DNA of 64,000 nt from Ascaris suum (Eukaryota; Nematoda; Chromadorea; Rhabditida; Ascarididae): NCBI GenBank assembly GCA_013433145.1, contig CM024186.1:4964001-5028000 (forward strand), written 5' to 3'. The stretch's first letter is position 1, and each line of letters opens with the position of its first letter. Made by a program: the position numbers and the translations under genes. Positions 1 through 13,116 of this stretch are shown here, one piece after another. The notes beneath the pieces are model-generated. The model ran no database searches. It saw only the letters and a list, made by a program, of their open reading frames with translations, and was not told the DNA's origin.

Positions 1-308
1 TATCTGCGGGCAATGCTTCTACTCAACACCAAAGAGTATTTAACATCTAAGTCTGAGCAACAGTAAAGCTCTACTTAACACAAGGCTTTAACAATCATTC
101 CATTTTTTGAATCAATTGAAAACCTTCGCCTTACGCATAAGCAGAAAAACTACACAAAACATAGCAATATTTTAGGTGTCTACATGCACCTCCATAACTT
201 GAAAATGGGCTCAATTGCAAAGATATTTTGATCTGGGAATGTCATATCCAAGAGGATGGTGTATGAGCGCTCCCAATGCGACGGAGTTCAAGTATTGTAA
301 AACAGTAA
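1..308. other. Left edge, downstream of the eIF2A stop
   Basis: About 300 bases following the eIF2A stop on the minus strand. They are presumably 3' UTR or an intron leading to an unseen last exon. I see no AATAAA on the minus strand and no convincing exon. Confidence 0.4.
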
Positions 309-3300
309 TTAAAACCGACCAGTGGCTTTCCTCAAATGTGGCGGCACGTACGCGCCTCCCTTCGTGATCGCACCAGCCGGAAGATTGTTCGCCGGATGTT
401 CCGGAGCATTCTTGAACCGAATTATTAGACCCGTCTTGGTTTTATCTTCGGCTGTCAACGTCGAAACATGAAAACGATTGTACACTCCATCCGCTATTGG
501 ACGCCACTGCACCTAAATACAACCAACAGTTATATACCATGAAATTCTACCACATTTCGAGAAGTCTGCATACATATAAGTGAGACAGTGCTATGGAGAC
601 GCACAAAATGTTCAGAATTACGTCGGATGCTCAAACTTGTGCATAAGGCAAATAAGTCCCCTGGCACTTCAGCTAATGCACAGCTGCCTTGTATCGCACA
701 TATCTCGACAATCTTGAGTTGAATAAGCTGGCAAGGGAAGGGGAGCAATGATATATAAGACTATAAAGCATTTGGCTTTTGGCAAAAAAAAAAAAAACAG
801 GACGAACAGAAATCCAAAGGAAACCAACTAGATACCTGCCAAAGTTCGCTGGGATACTCATAAAGGTTTTCGTGAATAAGACGCCCACTATAATGCCATA
901 TTCGATAGCCATTATCGATCCGCAGTCGTGGCGTCGTAGTCGCTGTCAATAAATGCTGCCCATCTGGTGCCCACTCAAGCAACGTTGTGTTCGGTACTTC
1001 GATCTAAACAGTTTAGTGAATGCCATGTGGCTACATGCACTTCGTGTTGCGCAAGTAAGTGTCACCATCGAAAATGAGGTTCGGTGAAGGAAGGAAAATC
1101 GAAAAAACGAAAAAAACGCTAATCCTCTTTTGTCAAAAAATAACCGAAGCAACGATTAACGTGAAAATCACTTAGCATGTCACAGGAACGGCAAGACGTT
1201 CTAAACAAAGCTGTGAGCTGTCCTGACTTTTACGGTGGAGATGGGCTGGACGAGGTCGATGGGAGATTTATGAGAAGGAATGGGTGAGAGGATTGCAAAC
1301 TACTCGATATTAAACGTTCGTACGATGCTTTCGGAGTAATATGAAAACAATTTATCAAATCCGAAATGACAGAAACCGGACGGAAGCCCTAGGCCAATAA
1401 CAGTACCAGCTGATGTCAATATGACATAGGTTTCAAGGGATCAGCACAACAACGAAGCAACAGGAAGCGCCATTCTTTGAACACCTAAGAGATGCAAAAA
1501 ATTAGCAATAAAAAACTAATTTTTGAATAGCTACGAGATGGTGCAATATTATTCTTTGCTCATCCTCGCACCTCCTTTTTTGACGATCACAAGTATGCGC
1601 TAAATATGAAACAAGACTGCAAAAACTGTGAGCTCCATACTGACATAAGTACTGTTTTTATTTGTATTTGCAAGTGCCCTTTAATTATTGTGGGCAGCCA
1701 AAATTTATTAACCATTTGCTTTCCTCAAAAATTACGGACAAAGAAAATGAAATAAATAACTTCTGAGAAAATCTCCGAGTGCGTCGAGAACCTTTTGAAA
1801 AAAATGATTTGAAGGATGACAAACCCTGATGATCTCCTTACGCTCATCCATATTCCAGAATTCCATTTTGCCTGCAGCAATATTCCCGAAGCCACAAACC
1901 AGAAGAATATTCCCGAACCGATTATAGAACACATCGTTGCGTGGCCCTTCGCCAAGATCAAAGATCGCCTCACCTTTCAAGTTGTACAACGTCACCTGGA
2001 ATATGCTCATCACAAATAATATTTCTTCAATACATCACACTTCCTTTCCTTCCTCTTATCAATGAATAAAAACGAACTTTATGAATTAAAGTGTGGAAAC
2101 GTTCGCAAGATGGGGGAGGCGGGGGGGGGGGGGGGGGGAAGGGAGACGGAGACATCTATCCAACGGCATAATCCCGGAAAGACTTTTTGGTCAAAACGCG
2201 CAATTCCTACCACCCGTCATATAGTACACACAAAACCCCCTGAAAATGATATATGAGGAAGAATCAAAATATCACTTTATTTCTCACAGCTGCCGACTTT
2301 TCCCATTGGCTTGCTTCGAATACAACGACAAATATAATAAAAAGAGAAAAACATCACTGAATATTCGATTTAAACTTATGAATTAAGAGATCTGAAGCAT
2401 TAAAAGGGATCTGAAGCAATATACTTCACGAAGCAACCTTTTTTACAAACCCACCCAGCGGGATAACTTTCGGGAGAAACACCCCAGATGGGAAAACAAA
2501 TTGGAATAAATAGAGCTTTGTGAATGGTGGCAAAGTAGCTGGCATAATAAGCGCTTTTGCAAACCGCTCAACAAATGAACTACTCTTATGAACTATTAAC
2601 AAATATTAAAATACACGGAATTATTGGACAAATCCTAAACGATCCGACCGTTTGTACAAATCTGCGCAGAGTTCGCAGTTTTGTAAATAAATCACTATAA
2701 AGTGAAAATCACAGCTACAAAAAGTGCACATCAATTTTAAGCATTTTCCAACATCCCTACTACTGTGGATAATAAAACCCACCGAATTTCGCAACCCGGT
2801 TTACTTAGTTCCCTGGGACTCCTGTTTGTATGATCACACTTGAAGAAGAACATCAGTTCCTTGCCAGACAACGGGGTCAAATAGACAAATACATGTATGT
2901 GCGCAGACTCGAAAATGCGCTTTGCAAATATAAGCATGGAACAAAAAAAAGAACGAAATAACGCACACGTGCAGGCATGAAACCGTAACAAGCGGCGAAT
3001 TCCTTCCCATTCGGATTCCATTTGACGGTATAGACTGGTCCATTCTTGCCCAGTGGTACCATACAACTGTCGCCATTAATCGCTACCAAATATAGATTCT
3101 GCTCACCGTAATAGCTTTTATTCATTTGATCCACCTCTAGACTTGCCATCACAACTAACGCACTGCCTATAACAAATACAACTATACCTTGATATCACTG
3201 ATGAAATCAACGATGTGATATGACAAGAGAAAGAAAATAAAACACTTTTCTCGATGCATATAGAATAGTGAAAAATAAACAAAAGAAATAAAAACGAAAA

Positions 3301-6300
3301 GGCGCAATCGGCAAGAAAGGTAATTTGTTCAGTAGTTGTTCTAGCAGGTGAAGCTAATTTAGCAATTAGCAAGGAAGGTGAAGGTAAAAGATGTACTTCA
3401 AAGAAAGATCTGAGTGAAATAGAAAAGGAATTTAATAGCAATTCCAATATAACGCAAACAGTCAATCAAACTAGAAACTCTGAAGTATTTAAAAAATACA
3501 AACCTTTGCAGTTCCATAAAAGAGACGCTTTATCACACTTGAAGAAGGTTTTATTCGCAACCATCGTAAACTTGTGATCCAGCCTAGATGGAATCACAGT
3601 ATAGACTAAAGCTGGTTATATACCAAATCAAAGATTTCATTTAAAAAAAGAATTTAAATCAACCGCAGCAGTGTTTACTTCAACATCTACAGATCGCTCG
3701 CATAAGTTAACTTCAGTTTAATTTAAATTAACATAACTGGGATTGGAATCAACTTTATTTGACAGGAATTAAATAAAGGTGATAATGACCGAATCCGACC
3801 GGAATCCGAGTATGAATATTCCGAAACGGAAACGATACAACATATAAATTGGAATTCCTCACTAGCATTAATTCTAGAAGCAGCCTTATCTCCAGCAAGC
3901 CTATATCTGCTGTAAGCCTCAAGAGGAGTAACTTGTAGCGCTTGTAAGCCTCACGCCATGTGTTGAATAAATTTTCAAAAAATTTTCACTAAGAGATCTG
4001 CTCTAGATTATAATTAATTAATCGACAGCATACCTTCTTAGCTGGACGACAGCCGGCTGTCCTCCGGAAGGTGGAATATAGGCAGCTAAATGATGTGGCT
4101 CTGAGCCTGGACTAAGCGCATAATCTTCCACTTTAGGAATTACTAATTTCGATTCGTATTTATCTGCAAGGATCCACTGACGATAAAGAAGTCTTACTGC
4201 AACCTTTATTTTGTTACTTCTCAAACTACGATCTCCATTCGGTCACCTCCCACTTTTGATTGAACTATTCTAATCATCACCTCTTACCTACCCTACTCTA
4301 TATTTCATTAAACACTAAACTCGATTCGACAGTTAAAAAATCAGCAACAATTCTCATCCTTAGCACCATATAACACAGTACAACATCCTTCGTAGTAACA
4401 TTTTAAAGAACTAGAATTTATTTCATGCCTGGCACATTTTGGAGACCGGAGGGGGAGGGGGGTAGGAGTGGGGTCCGTTGCATATCAGCCAGGATAAGCG
4501 GAAGCGTTCAAGAAAGGTAGAGAAAAATATAGGTTTTTCTTTTGTACTTCCCAATTTTCTTGCAATAATTCCATACCTAGGCGGTAACTCCAGAAGACGA
4601 ATGATGATACTGGTTTCCTCCCATGGTGCCAATATTTCACCAATGATAATATAGTCGACGTATTACAATTCAACATTCATATAAAAAATCAATAAATAAA
4701 TATACAAAAAAAACAGAAAAAGTGCGAGTGGGGTTTCATTTTTGAAAACAACAGAAAATAAAAAATGCGTGGCTTCTTCCGATTCTTATAAAGGCACCAA
4801 ACAACCCAGCAAAACAATACGGGATCGCAAAGTGTAACTCTGATCAATCCTCTCCCTCCTTCTTCCCCCCCCCCCCCCCCCACTCCTCCTATCCAGTTAC
4901 CCTTTCTTGTCAATAAAATCGCTCTTCCATATCGACTAATGCACCTCATCAAATAAAAAGGATGAAAATTTAAAATAAAATAATAAAACTCCACATTAAA
5001 AAATAACCAACCAAAGGCATTATATTTGTGTACGAGAATCTCCGAACCAATTAAACGAACTGAATAAACTTCGTCGTCAGTCCATTGAATTTTCCACATG
5101 TTCTGAAATTTAAAAAAAATCGACATGCCTATAGTTCAACGGAAACCTCATTATTGCTCAAAACTTTCCTGATTTCAGAAAATAATATATGCAAAAGACG
5201 AATAAAACTCGCACGTAAACCGGAAATTTAGGGTATCCCGGATACGTAAATTTCTGAACGAACTACGAATATGTTCATTTAATATCGAAATTACTCAAAG
5301 GATTTGAAAATCCACCACAGGAATGCTGCAATGCCTTCAGCAATGCTCTTCCAATTGCAGATTTCATGTTTCAGCATTTAAAAAAAACGTAAGTTAGAAC
5401 AACGAGCACAACAAAAAGGGATCAATGAGAGTACATTCAATGAAGGCAAAAAGAAACGCGAGTACTTTCTGGTATCACACAATGACATGCTCAACGCCTC
5501 ATAGGTTGCAAACACCTTTCCAAATGTAACCACTGTACCCAACATGTCATTCATTTCTCCACGCATAATCCCTCAACAATCCGAATCACATTCAAACTAC
5601 GAAATAAGCTTCTAGCAATGTAACTGAAACTCCCATCTTCATAATTTTTCAACAAACCCACATAATAATGCCATCTAAGCCGAATAATTTTTTTTCCACG
5701 AGTCTAATCAGGCAAAAAAATTTTGAGCGGAAAAAAACGACAAGCAAATTTTGGAAGGATTTACCTGTTTTTGAGCAATTAAAGTAGTCAAATGACTACC
5801 GCCAGGTAGATTCCACAATCGCAAATTCGGTGCCGGCTGTCGCACCTCTCCCGTTTCGGTCTGCAGCAACACGCTTAGGATTAAAAAAAAAACCATGTAT
5901 ATTATTTCCAATTGTGATTAAAAAAGAAGCACAAAATCGATTGTATCACACATAAATCAGTTAAAAATTCCTGCAAACTGCCAAACGATTGCAAAATACG
6001 ACAGCTGATTTCTAAAAAAAAAAAATTAGAATAAACGCTTTTTCTTGCTTCCGTTTCGCTCAATATCCGGGACAGGAACAACATCACTAACTAATAGTGA
6101 CCGTCTGAATATGTTATAAACCACTTTATCTCAGCATTTTTGACTACTCATCATTTCAATTTCTAATGATGTGATGACTCATCCTCTAGACTACCAGGCG
6201 GGCATTATGCACTCATAAAACCCTAATTCCACCTAATTCAACCATACTGAGCCAAATGCAAAAGTCAGCTTTGATCTATGCATAATTAATCATGGCTAAA

Positions 6301-8477
6301 AACACTAAAACTAAAACTTGAAACATGATTTATGAAGTACATATTCTTCATGAACACTGCGACAGATAAACGGAAGCATACAAAAAATACGAAAGAGGAC
6401 GAACCGTTTTTGGGCCATAGATTGCATACGGTTCAAAAGTGGCCAAGAGACGGTCTTTCGGCGAGAAGAGGATCTGCTGTGTACGCGGTAGATCGACGTT
6501 AAAAATTTCTTTACCCGTTGTCGATTCCACTAACACAGTCCTGTAACGTAGTATTTAAAAAACGCTGTACTACAGGTGAAATGAATGCTACAGGTAAAAA
6601 ACAGAGGACTAAAATATAAGAACTAAACGAAAGAAATAGAAGATAATACCTTGCTTATCGAAGATGAGATGTTAGAGCCATCTTCGGATTTCAACGACCC
6701 ATAACCATCATTTTCAAAGAAAAAGAATGGATTTCCGACAATTCTGTAGAAGGTCAAGGATTTACGTGGATTTTTGGAGATCCTGCATTTCGCGACCCCT
6801 TCTTACCCCTCTCTCAGAGTTTTTCCTTCCCCGACATCCCCGACTCCTCCCTCCTAAAACTTTTCTCCTGAAACCATTTTCCCCGGAAAAAACCAGCCCC
6901 TTAACATATCAGAGAAAGCATAAAACAAATTAAGTGTATATTACAAAAAACGTTTATTCGATTCTCAACGAGTGTGAAATTTCAATCCTCTCCTAAACAA
7001 ATTTAACAATTTGAACTGCTATCCTCATTTAGCCTGCCCTTACGTCACGTACAAGAACTTCTTTTAAAATTGTTCATGGACTCCTCCGTTTCACCACTTC
7101 CCTCCTGCAATCTTCAGGAAACCTTTGAAAAGACAAACAACGCCGATTCCACTTACCTCACCGAGTCACAGTAGCACAAATATTGCCCGCTATTGCTGAA
7201 TTTGAACACACGACATGGACTCGTCTTCGGGTTGCTTAAAAATTCATTCCATTACAGACTGCCATCAAGAGATAATAAAAATGCTCCCTGCAGCTGAAAA
7301 ACTTTTCAAAACATGTTAGCGAGCATTCGATTAATCTGATGGAAATTTGCATATCTGAAAGTACTTCCAGCGGCTGGTGAATTGTGTCGTTTCAAGAAGG
7401 ATCAATGAGTGGGAAAAGGGTGAGGCATGCAGATATGCCGGAAGAGAGTGGATATTAGTACACGCCTCGTGCACTCCGCGTTCCTACTCTTTCGCTGTGT
7501 TCTGTGCTCTAAAAGTATACCTACCTCCAAAAAAACACGTCTTGTATTATAGTAAATCCTATCGTCCTTTTAATGATGCTAAAGCTCCACCCACATTAGT
7601 TATCACTCATCATCTTTGAACATGCAAACTAGATTGTGTACCAGTAAATGTTTTTTCTGCTTGTGTATCTTTCGACAGGGAATATGATTTATATCGTCTT
7701 GGCAAAGACGGATGAAGTTTAACAGAAATGAAGCAAAAAAGCTTATTACCAGACGACCGCCTCTTATTGAGGTTTATTTCTGTGTAAAAAAATCCCCCTA
7801 ACAACAGCAAATATAGATCCCATCATCGTATGTAAAAACGATATATTCTTAATATAATTCTGCCCATATATCCCACTTATCGGAACACATTCTAAGTAAA
7901 GAACAAATAATTAACTTACTCATTTCTATCGAAGATCACCTGCGGGGAGACAATACCACGTTGCACCGAAAAGCCTTTTGAACCACGTACTGAAGTACTA
8001 CTCTTACATGAAAATCCTATTTAATATATCAAATGCAAATCGCAAGCGAAGTCTCACAAAGAAATTCTATCTTTTATGCATCGATTTTGAATTGCGATCT
8101 CTAAAGAGCTCATCGAATATTAACACAAAATTTGGCACTTATTTGATATAATCTACATTTAACTGATTGCTGAACGTCTTTAATATTGATATAATTGCCA
8201 CTATACATATCAATATATATATATTTATTAGCATACCTGATCATTTGCCCACCTGGCCACCGCTTCCACGTTTTGTTTCCCGATTTCAACGCTAACCGTC
8301 CCGTCCTTTCCTTAGAAGTAAAACAACTCTAATCTTCAAAATTTCTTCCCGGTTACCTATAACTAGATGGCGATTGTTTTCAGTTATAGTCTTCATAACT
8401 AAAGGGAACACATGAAAAAGAGAAAAAAAGGAGAACTGATAGGAAAACAAACCTGCGAATATCAAATTCTCTCCCAT
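309..8477 (-). CDS. EIF2A: Eukaryotic translation initiation factor 2A (eIF2A), 12 exons
   Basis: Encodes the monomeric WD-repeat initiation factor eIF2A (not the eIF2 alpha subunit), which works in the cytoplasm in alternative initiation. Exons in transcript order: 8453-8477, 7920-7989, 7157-7234, 6405-6540, 5765-5860, 5012-5102, 4034-4163, 3504-3583, 2967-3166, 1825-1995, 836-1003, 309-512. All phases join, giving about 482 residues. Family hallmarks in order: VRGSKGF near the N-terminus, [140 protein letters not shown] and finally AYVPPHLRK. The start lies directly before the conserved N-terminus (context aaacaATGG). Human eIF2A is about 585 residues, so the lysine-rich C-terminal 100 or so residues are missing. 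Either the protein ends at this stop or a weak donor (gtcggt) near 315 leads to exons beyond the left edge. Identity is very secure, the 3' end less so. Confidence 0.93.
2121..2138. repeat. Mono-G tract (G18) in an eIF2A intron
   Basis: Eighteen consecutive G, preceded by a shorter G5 run, in intron 9 of eIF2A (between exons 2967-3166 and 1825-1995). It is one of about ten such G/C homopolymers in non-coding parts of the window. Confidence 0.95.
4865..4881. repeat. Mono-C tract (C17) in an eIF2A intron
   Basis: Seventeen C within a pyrimidine-rich stretch, in the intron between eIF2A exons 5012-5102 and 4034-4163. A G-rich, quadruplex-capable block (two G runs, TAGGAGT, then GGGG) lies in the same intron at about 4449-4472. 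Confidence 0.95.
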
Positions 8478-9120
8478 TGTTTCACAAATTTCGCACAGAG
8501 ATCACCGCTTGATATGACGTAGAAAGGACAGGTCAAAATACCTTAAACATTTGGTGGCGTATAAATGAATAGGAAAGCAGGTCAGGAAATCCGCACACAG
8601 ATCATGACATACGCTTCTAGCGTTCCAGAACCCAAGTCAACCGATTGCACCATATCAAGAAAATTAATAAAGCAATTTTTATTAATGCATCACTTAAGTG
8701 TCCGACCGGTAGCATAAATTCTTCATTAAAAGCATGTTTTCCTTCGTGTCTTATCGACCTGTATAAAGAAGATCGGTACATCAAAGCTCAGTGAAGCGAC
8801 GAATCTGGGTTTCAGAGAAAATCAAAACTGCAGCCACGAACTTCAAAGACAGAAGGATTTCGTTTGTTGCGATCTGAAACGACAGACAGAAAGAAAGACC
8901 GACATATAGACGCATTATGCATGCTGCCATAGTACACCTTTATGCAATTCTCCCCAAAACAAAGAAAAAACATATTGGAACGCCTATGCAGATACCTGTA
9001 CGAACGAACGAGGACAAGTATCGCGACAAAAATAAGACTGACATATCTTCCGAACTTCTAGCACGAACTCGGTGTTCATGAGAATTATTCACCAGTGATA
9101 ACAAGAACAGGCCTTTTCGC

Positions 9121-9312
9121 ATGCTGACGGCCGGGTTTGGGTTGGACGTGTTTCCAGGGGCCGAGTCTAAACCGTGATCTGACAGTGGGTAGTTAAAATG
9201 CTGTTATCCAACCGGGACTGAACCGAGATCAACTCACATCCACGTGGCCACATGTTAAACTCGGTTCCGGTTCAGGTTATGACGTGACCCTCGGATTTAA
9301 CCGTGATCTCTC
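9121..9312. repeat. Degenerate dispersed repeat, copy A
   Basis: A GC-richer block with motifs such as gggtttgggttgg, aaccgggactgaaccgag and aactcggttccggttcagg. Part of it (about 9195-9250, ending catccacgtggccac) aligns by eye with 12865-12915 in copy B in the same orientation. The family is not recognised. Confidence 0.4.
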
Positions 9313-10939
9313 ACAGCGATCACAATGAAAGCTGACATAGAGAAAAAATTAAACGATATTCGCGGATGGGAAGCAAAAAACATACAGTGGTAAAACAACG
9401 GCAAGATAGACGAAATGAAAGGATTCCCACAGTGCTCTGACCACCATCAAACCTTACCAGTGGGTACTTTCGAGTATGGAGATATCGAGGGTGGGGTATT
9501 TATAGAAGTTTTTCAATCTTTTTAAAGCACCAGCGATGTTTAATGTTTAATGAGAGATCACAAATTTGCCTCAAATTCGAATCGAAGCTTTTATTCCAAC
9601 AATGAGCTCAGTATCGACGGTCTTCATGTCACGAAGACTCCAACAATGAAATCTTTTGGCGACCTGGTTGTTTGTGGGGATAAATAAGTCAGCGGCACTA
9701 GAAATTTGAAAAACTTTTAAAGACCTCACTCTTGGCATCTCCATGCTTGGAGGCATCCGTTTACGAGGATTGACGGTGATCTAAGCATTTTCAGAGCTCA
9801 ATTCTAATCATGCCGATAACTGGTCGCCTCAAGCATAAGAGTGACGTCATTTTTAGGCTCATTTACATACCTTTAGCCTATTTTTTCAAAACCTGTTAAG
9901 CTTCTACAGACGTTATCACTGAGTGTGATCATACCTGCAACTAAATGTAATTCCACCTTCAACCTCCCCAAATTAAAACTACAAGGTAAAGGTGCCTCGT
10001 GAACTAACTCTGCAAAACACGATAAGTGAAGAGATCTGGTGACTTCAGCGCTCGTTTGTGGTTTTTATTCACTAATGACATCGCACAGACATAGACACTA
10101 AGTCAGCAATAATGCAAACAACCCCAGCACGTCCTCCTAACTCACTTCCGATACAGACTCACAGCCCCAACGGTATTTATTCAAGCCTGCAAATACCTGC
10201 GGGACCCTCACACCACCTCTACGCTTCACAAACCGAACCTCACGCAACGAAACCTTCCAACTCAGCACCTCGAAACCATTGCAATTTATGCAAACAATAT
10301 TGCAATGAGTTAAAGGAAGTTCGAATTCGCGCAGAGTGCAATTAATCGTGACGAGACCAAAACCGTCGAATTTGAATAGAGCGATACAGGTTGCATTGTT
10401 CATATATCACCTTCCTATTCGTCATGTTTTAGTAAACACTTGTTAGTATCAAATACCGTCTAACGGGAGATTACCGTAAGTTACCTCAAAAGCTCCTTTA
10501 CTTTATCTACAAGTTGAGATTATTTCAAAAATTTCCACATATTGCAACAAATGCAAAGGCGGGAAATTTAAAACTTCGATATTTAACACATAATACCACG
10601 CACGCATCGTTATTTCACAACGAAGAAGGCATAATGCCATCCATCCATAATAAATAAACCAGGTGACGAAACAGCAGGAACATCTATGGTTGCAAATAGT
10701 TTCCATGATAATGCGTGCAGAAATCGAAAAGAATGAAAGGAAAGGTAAAGATCACAAGAAACAGTGAACGTGGACAGACATGAATATGTAAAAATAAGAT
10801 TAAAAAAATCCTAGTTAAAAGAAGTGGGGGATTTTCCGATGGGAAAACAGCGCCCTTCCACCATTCATTTCCCACACGCAACATCACATGGATGCCGTCA
10901 ACGTAAATTCAGATGTAGTCACTAAATTTATTCCCGTAC

Positions 10940-11430
10940 TGTCATGATTCACCAAGGAAGCCGCAACTGGACCTTGCTGCCTTTTATGTCTTCTATCCAA
11001 TTGCCAGAAATGCCTCCTTTAAACAGTGTTTGTAATTATCGCCCCATTAGTCTCATGTCTTCTCCCTTTGCACAGTGCTCGAAGTTATTCTGAGTTCTTA
11101 GGTGAAAGTCGGGGATTCCCCATCCTCGCTTCAGCCTGAGGTAAGTGAGATGCAGTAGGGTATTATGCCGGGACCTCTTCTATTCCTGCTTTGTACAAAT
11201 GACCTTCCAGAAAATTTGTAAGTCACTGCAAGCTTTGTGTTGACCACATGAAAATATACACACCTATTGTTGAGCTCCAATTTGTTTACAAAGCGTTACA
11301 TCAAGACATCGTTTCCTTTGAAGGATGGTCACAGTTATGGCCGCCTGATATATCTGCTGAAAAACGTTTTCTCATATGCAAATTTCCCGGTTATATTTAG
11401 GCCGTCTCGATTCTTCACAAAGGATTTGAG
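10940..11430 (+). mobile_element. Decayed non-LTR (LINE-type) reverse transcriptase fragment
   Basis: Three pieces of a non-LTR retrotransposon reverse transcriptase appear in order on the plus strand but in three different frames. First is NYRPISLMSS then SKLF (11034-11087), the conserved YRPISL block. Second is MPGPLLFLLCTNDLPENL (11165-11218), corresponding to the QGSVLGPLLFLLYINDLP block. Third is VDHMKIYTPI, continuing to a tryptophan-containing segment (11239-11400), in the place of the catalytic YADD block and the region after it. There the YADD-type signature is degraded. In-frame stops and frame changes between the blocks show an inactive remnant. The clade cannot be fixed by eye, though the motifs fit CR1/Jockey/RTE-type elements. 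It sits between two host genes and carries no visible ends. Confidence 0.8.
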
Positions 11431-12759
11431 CGTTTATGTGAACTTACCCTTTAAACTCAGAGAAGTGGTATCAACTTTAAAAAAAATTGAACTTCTAGAG
11501 CTTCATAACGAAACATACGTACGTGCACAATCTTGATGATGACCTCAACACCTAAAAGGTGAGCGCACTATCCATACCGAAATGATGCACGAAGTCATCC
11601 TTTCTTGTTTCAACGGTTTTTTCATAGACGCACATTCTAATCACTTTTTTGGTATCACTACCATCGAAAAATATCATACTGAATCTCTTTTTTTGATAGA
11701 ACTGCCCTATGATGCAATAAATCCTCAACGTTTTCATCAACTCGTAAAATTTGTGCAGCAAATATCAGCATTGAATAACAAACAATAAGTGCATAAGGTG
11801 TATAATATCCTACGAAACATGCAATATCGAATGGGTTTATCAAAAGCGCATCGATATAAACCCTTCAAAATATATATAACACCTTAGTAGCATATATTAT
11901 ATCGATTAGATGAACGCTGATAAAAGATACCCTAACGAATAAAAGTTCCAAAGTATAATAAAACTTTTTCAAACCTGAAATCTCATAACCCACATAATTT
12001 CGTTGAAAATTCATAAGCAATAGTCATTAAATTTTGCAAAGAATTTGCTAAACATAGCAAAACAGAATCTTTTCCCACAAACAATGAATGCATAAGAAAT
12101 TTCCCTGAAGAAAAGTCCCCTCCCCATCAAGTATATTTTAGTGTCACGTATTTTCTTAGCGATTCCGCACTTGACGCATCGAATCACTAGCCAATAAATC
12201 CATACTTCACGATCAACGGAAATATTACTAGATTAAACTACAGCTCATAGCAAGTAAAAAGAAGCATATACAATGTGTGTTACTTACTAATATTTAAAAT
12301 TAAATCAAGCATACCTTCACTTAATAAAAAATTATAAAATTTACATAAATCAAAAAATGATAATGAAATAATTATTTCCATAATTATTTTAAAAAAATCA
12401 CTCCTACACATATAACTGATAACATATATAAATACGCAAATAACGAATAATGATTGCAATTACACACTTCACCACGCTCAACGAACATTTAACTGATTTA
12501 TGCAAACATACTTGGCAAAATTTGCATACAGAACTCACTTATATACATACACATACATATCCATAGAGCTGTCTAAAAGCTTTCTTTTTATAGGCGTGCA
12601 GCCACTAACAAAAAATTTCCTGAATTATTGCAACAGACTTGCATATGCCAGAAGACAGCATAGAAGGAGAACACCAAGAGCATATTCTACAAGGTCTAAA
12701 CTAAATATAGTCTCGGTCGCGGACATGAAAGGAAACAACTTCAAAACATATTAGTCTGG

Positions 12760-12930
12760 AGGCAAGTTAAGCTCGATCCCGGTCCAGAGTTGTCAGGATG
12801 CGGTCGACCGACTATGCTAGATTTTACCACCTGCATATGATTATCCAGCGGACCCAGACCTGGTTCCGGTCAAGAGCGGGGCTAGACTCAACCCAAATCC
12901 ACATTTCGCCACCAACACTTCTATAGTCAG
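12760..12930. repeat. Degenerate dispersed repeat, copy B
   Basis: Contains gatcccggtccagag, acctggttccggtc and gactcaacccaaatccac, which resemble blocks in 9121-9312. Similar wording also appears near 56920-57075. It may be an old transposable-element family. Similarity was judged by eye only. Confidence 0.35.
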
Positions 12931-13116
12931 ATCACTCTGGGCACTATTCTTTCGATAATTTCGAGAACAATAAGTGATACGACAAGATATTTAAAGCGCG
13001 CGGATAAAACATCTTAATTGGCCAGATGATCAGCTGTTACGAAGAGTTGCAGCAGAATGAACGAGCATAATATCGACTACGAATTCTTGCATTCATTCCT
13101 CTTCGCTAGTGAGCTC

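Larger units (their letters stand above)
8478..13116. other. Intergenic region between eIF2A (5' end) and Spindly (3' end)
   Basis: Holds the eIF2A promoter side and the Spindly 3' side. Besides the retrotransposon fragment and two degenerate repeats listed separately, I see only short open frames. These include a proline-rich plus-strand frame at 10112-10345 and a minus-strand frame at 9571-9756. None has splice or family support. An AT-rich stretch lies around 11870-12500. Confidence 0.6.

Noticed and set aside
6650..6743. Possible eIF2A exon reading [18 protein letters not shown] between exons 3 and 4
   Set aside because: It has an acceptor and donor but breaks the phase with exon 4. Joining exon 3 directly to 6540 restores R-T-V-L-V-E and the family spacing.
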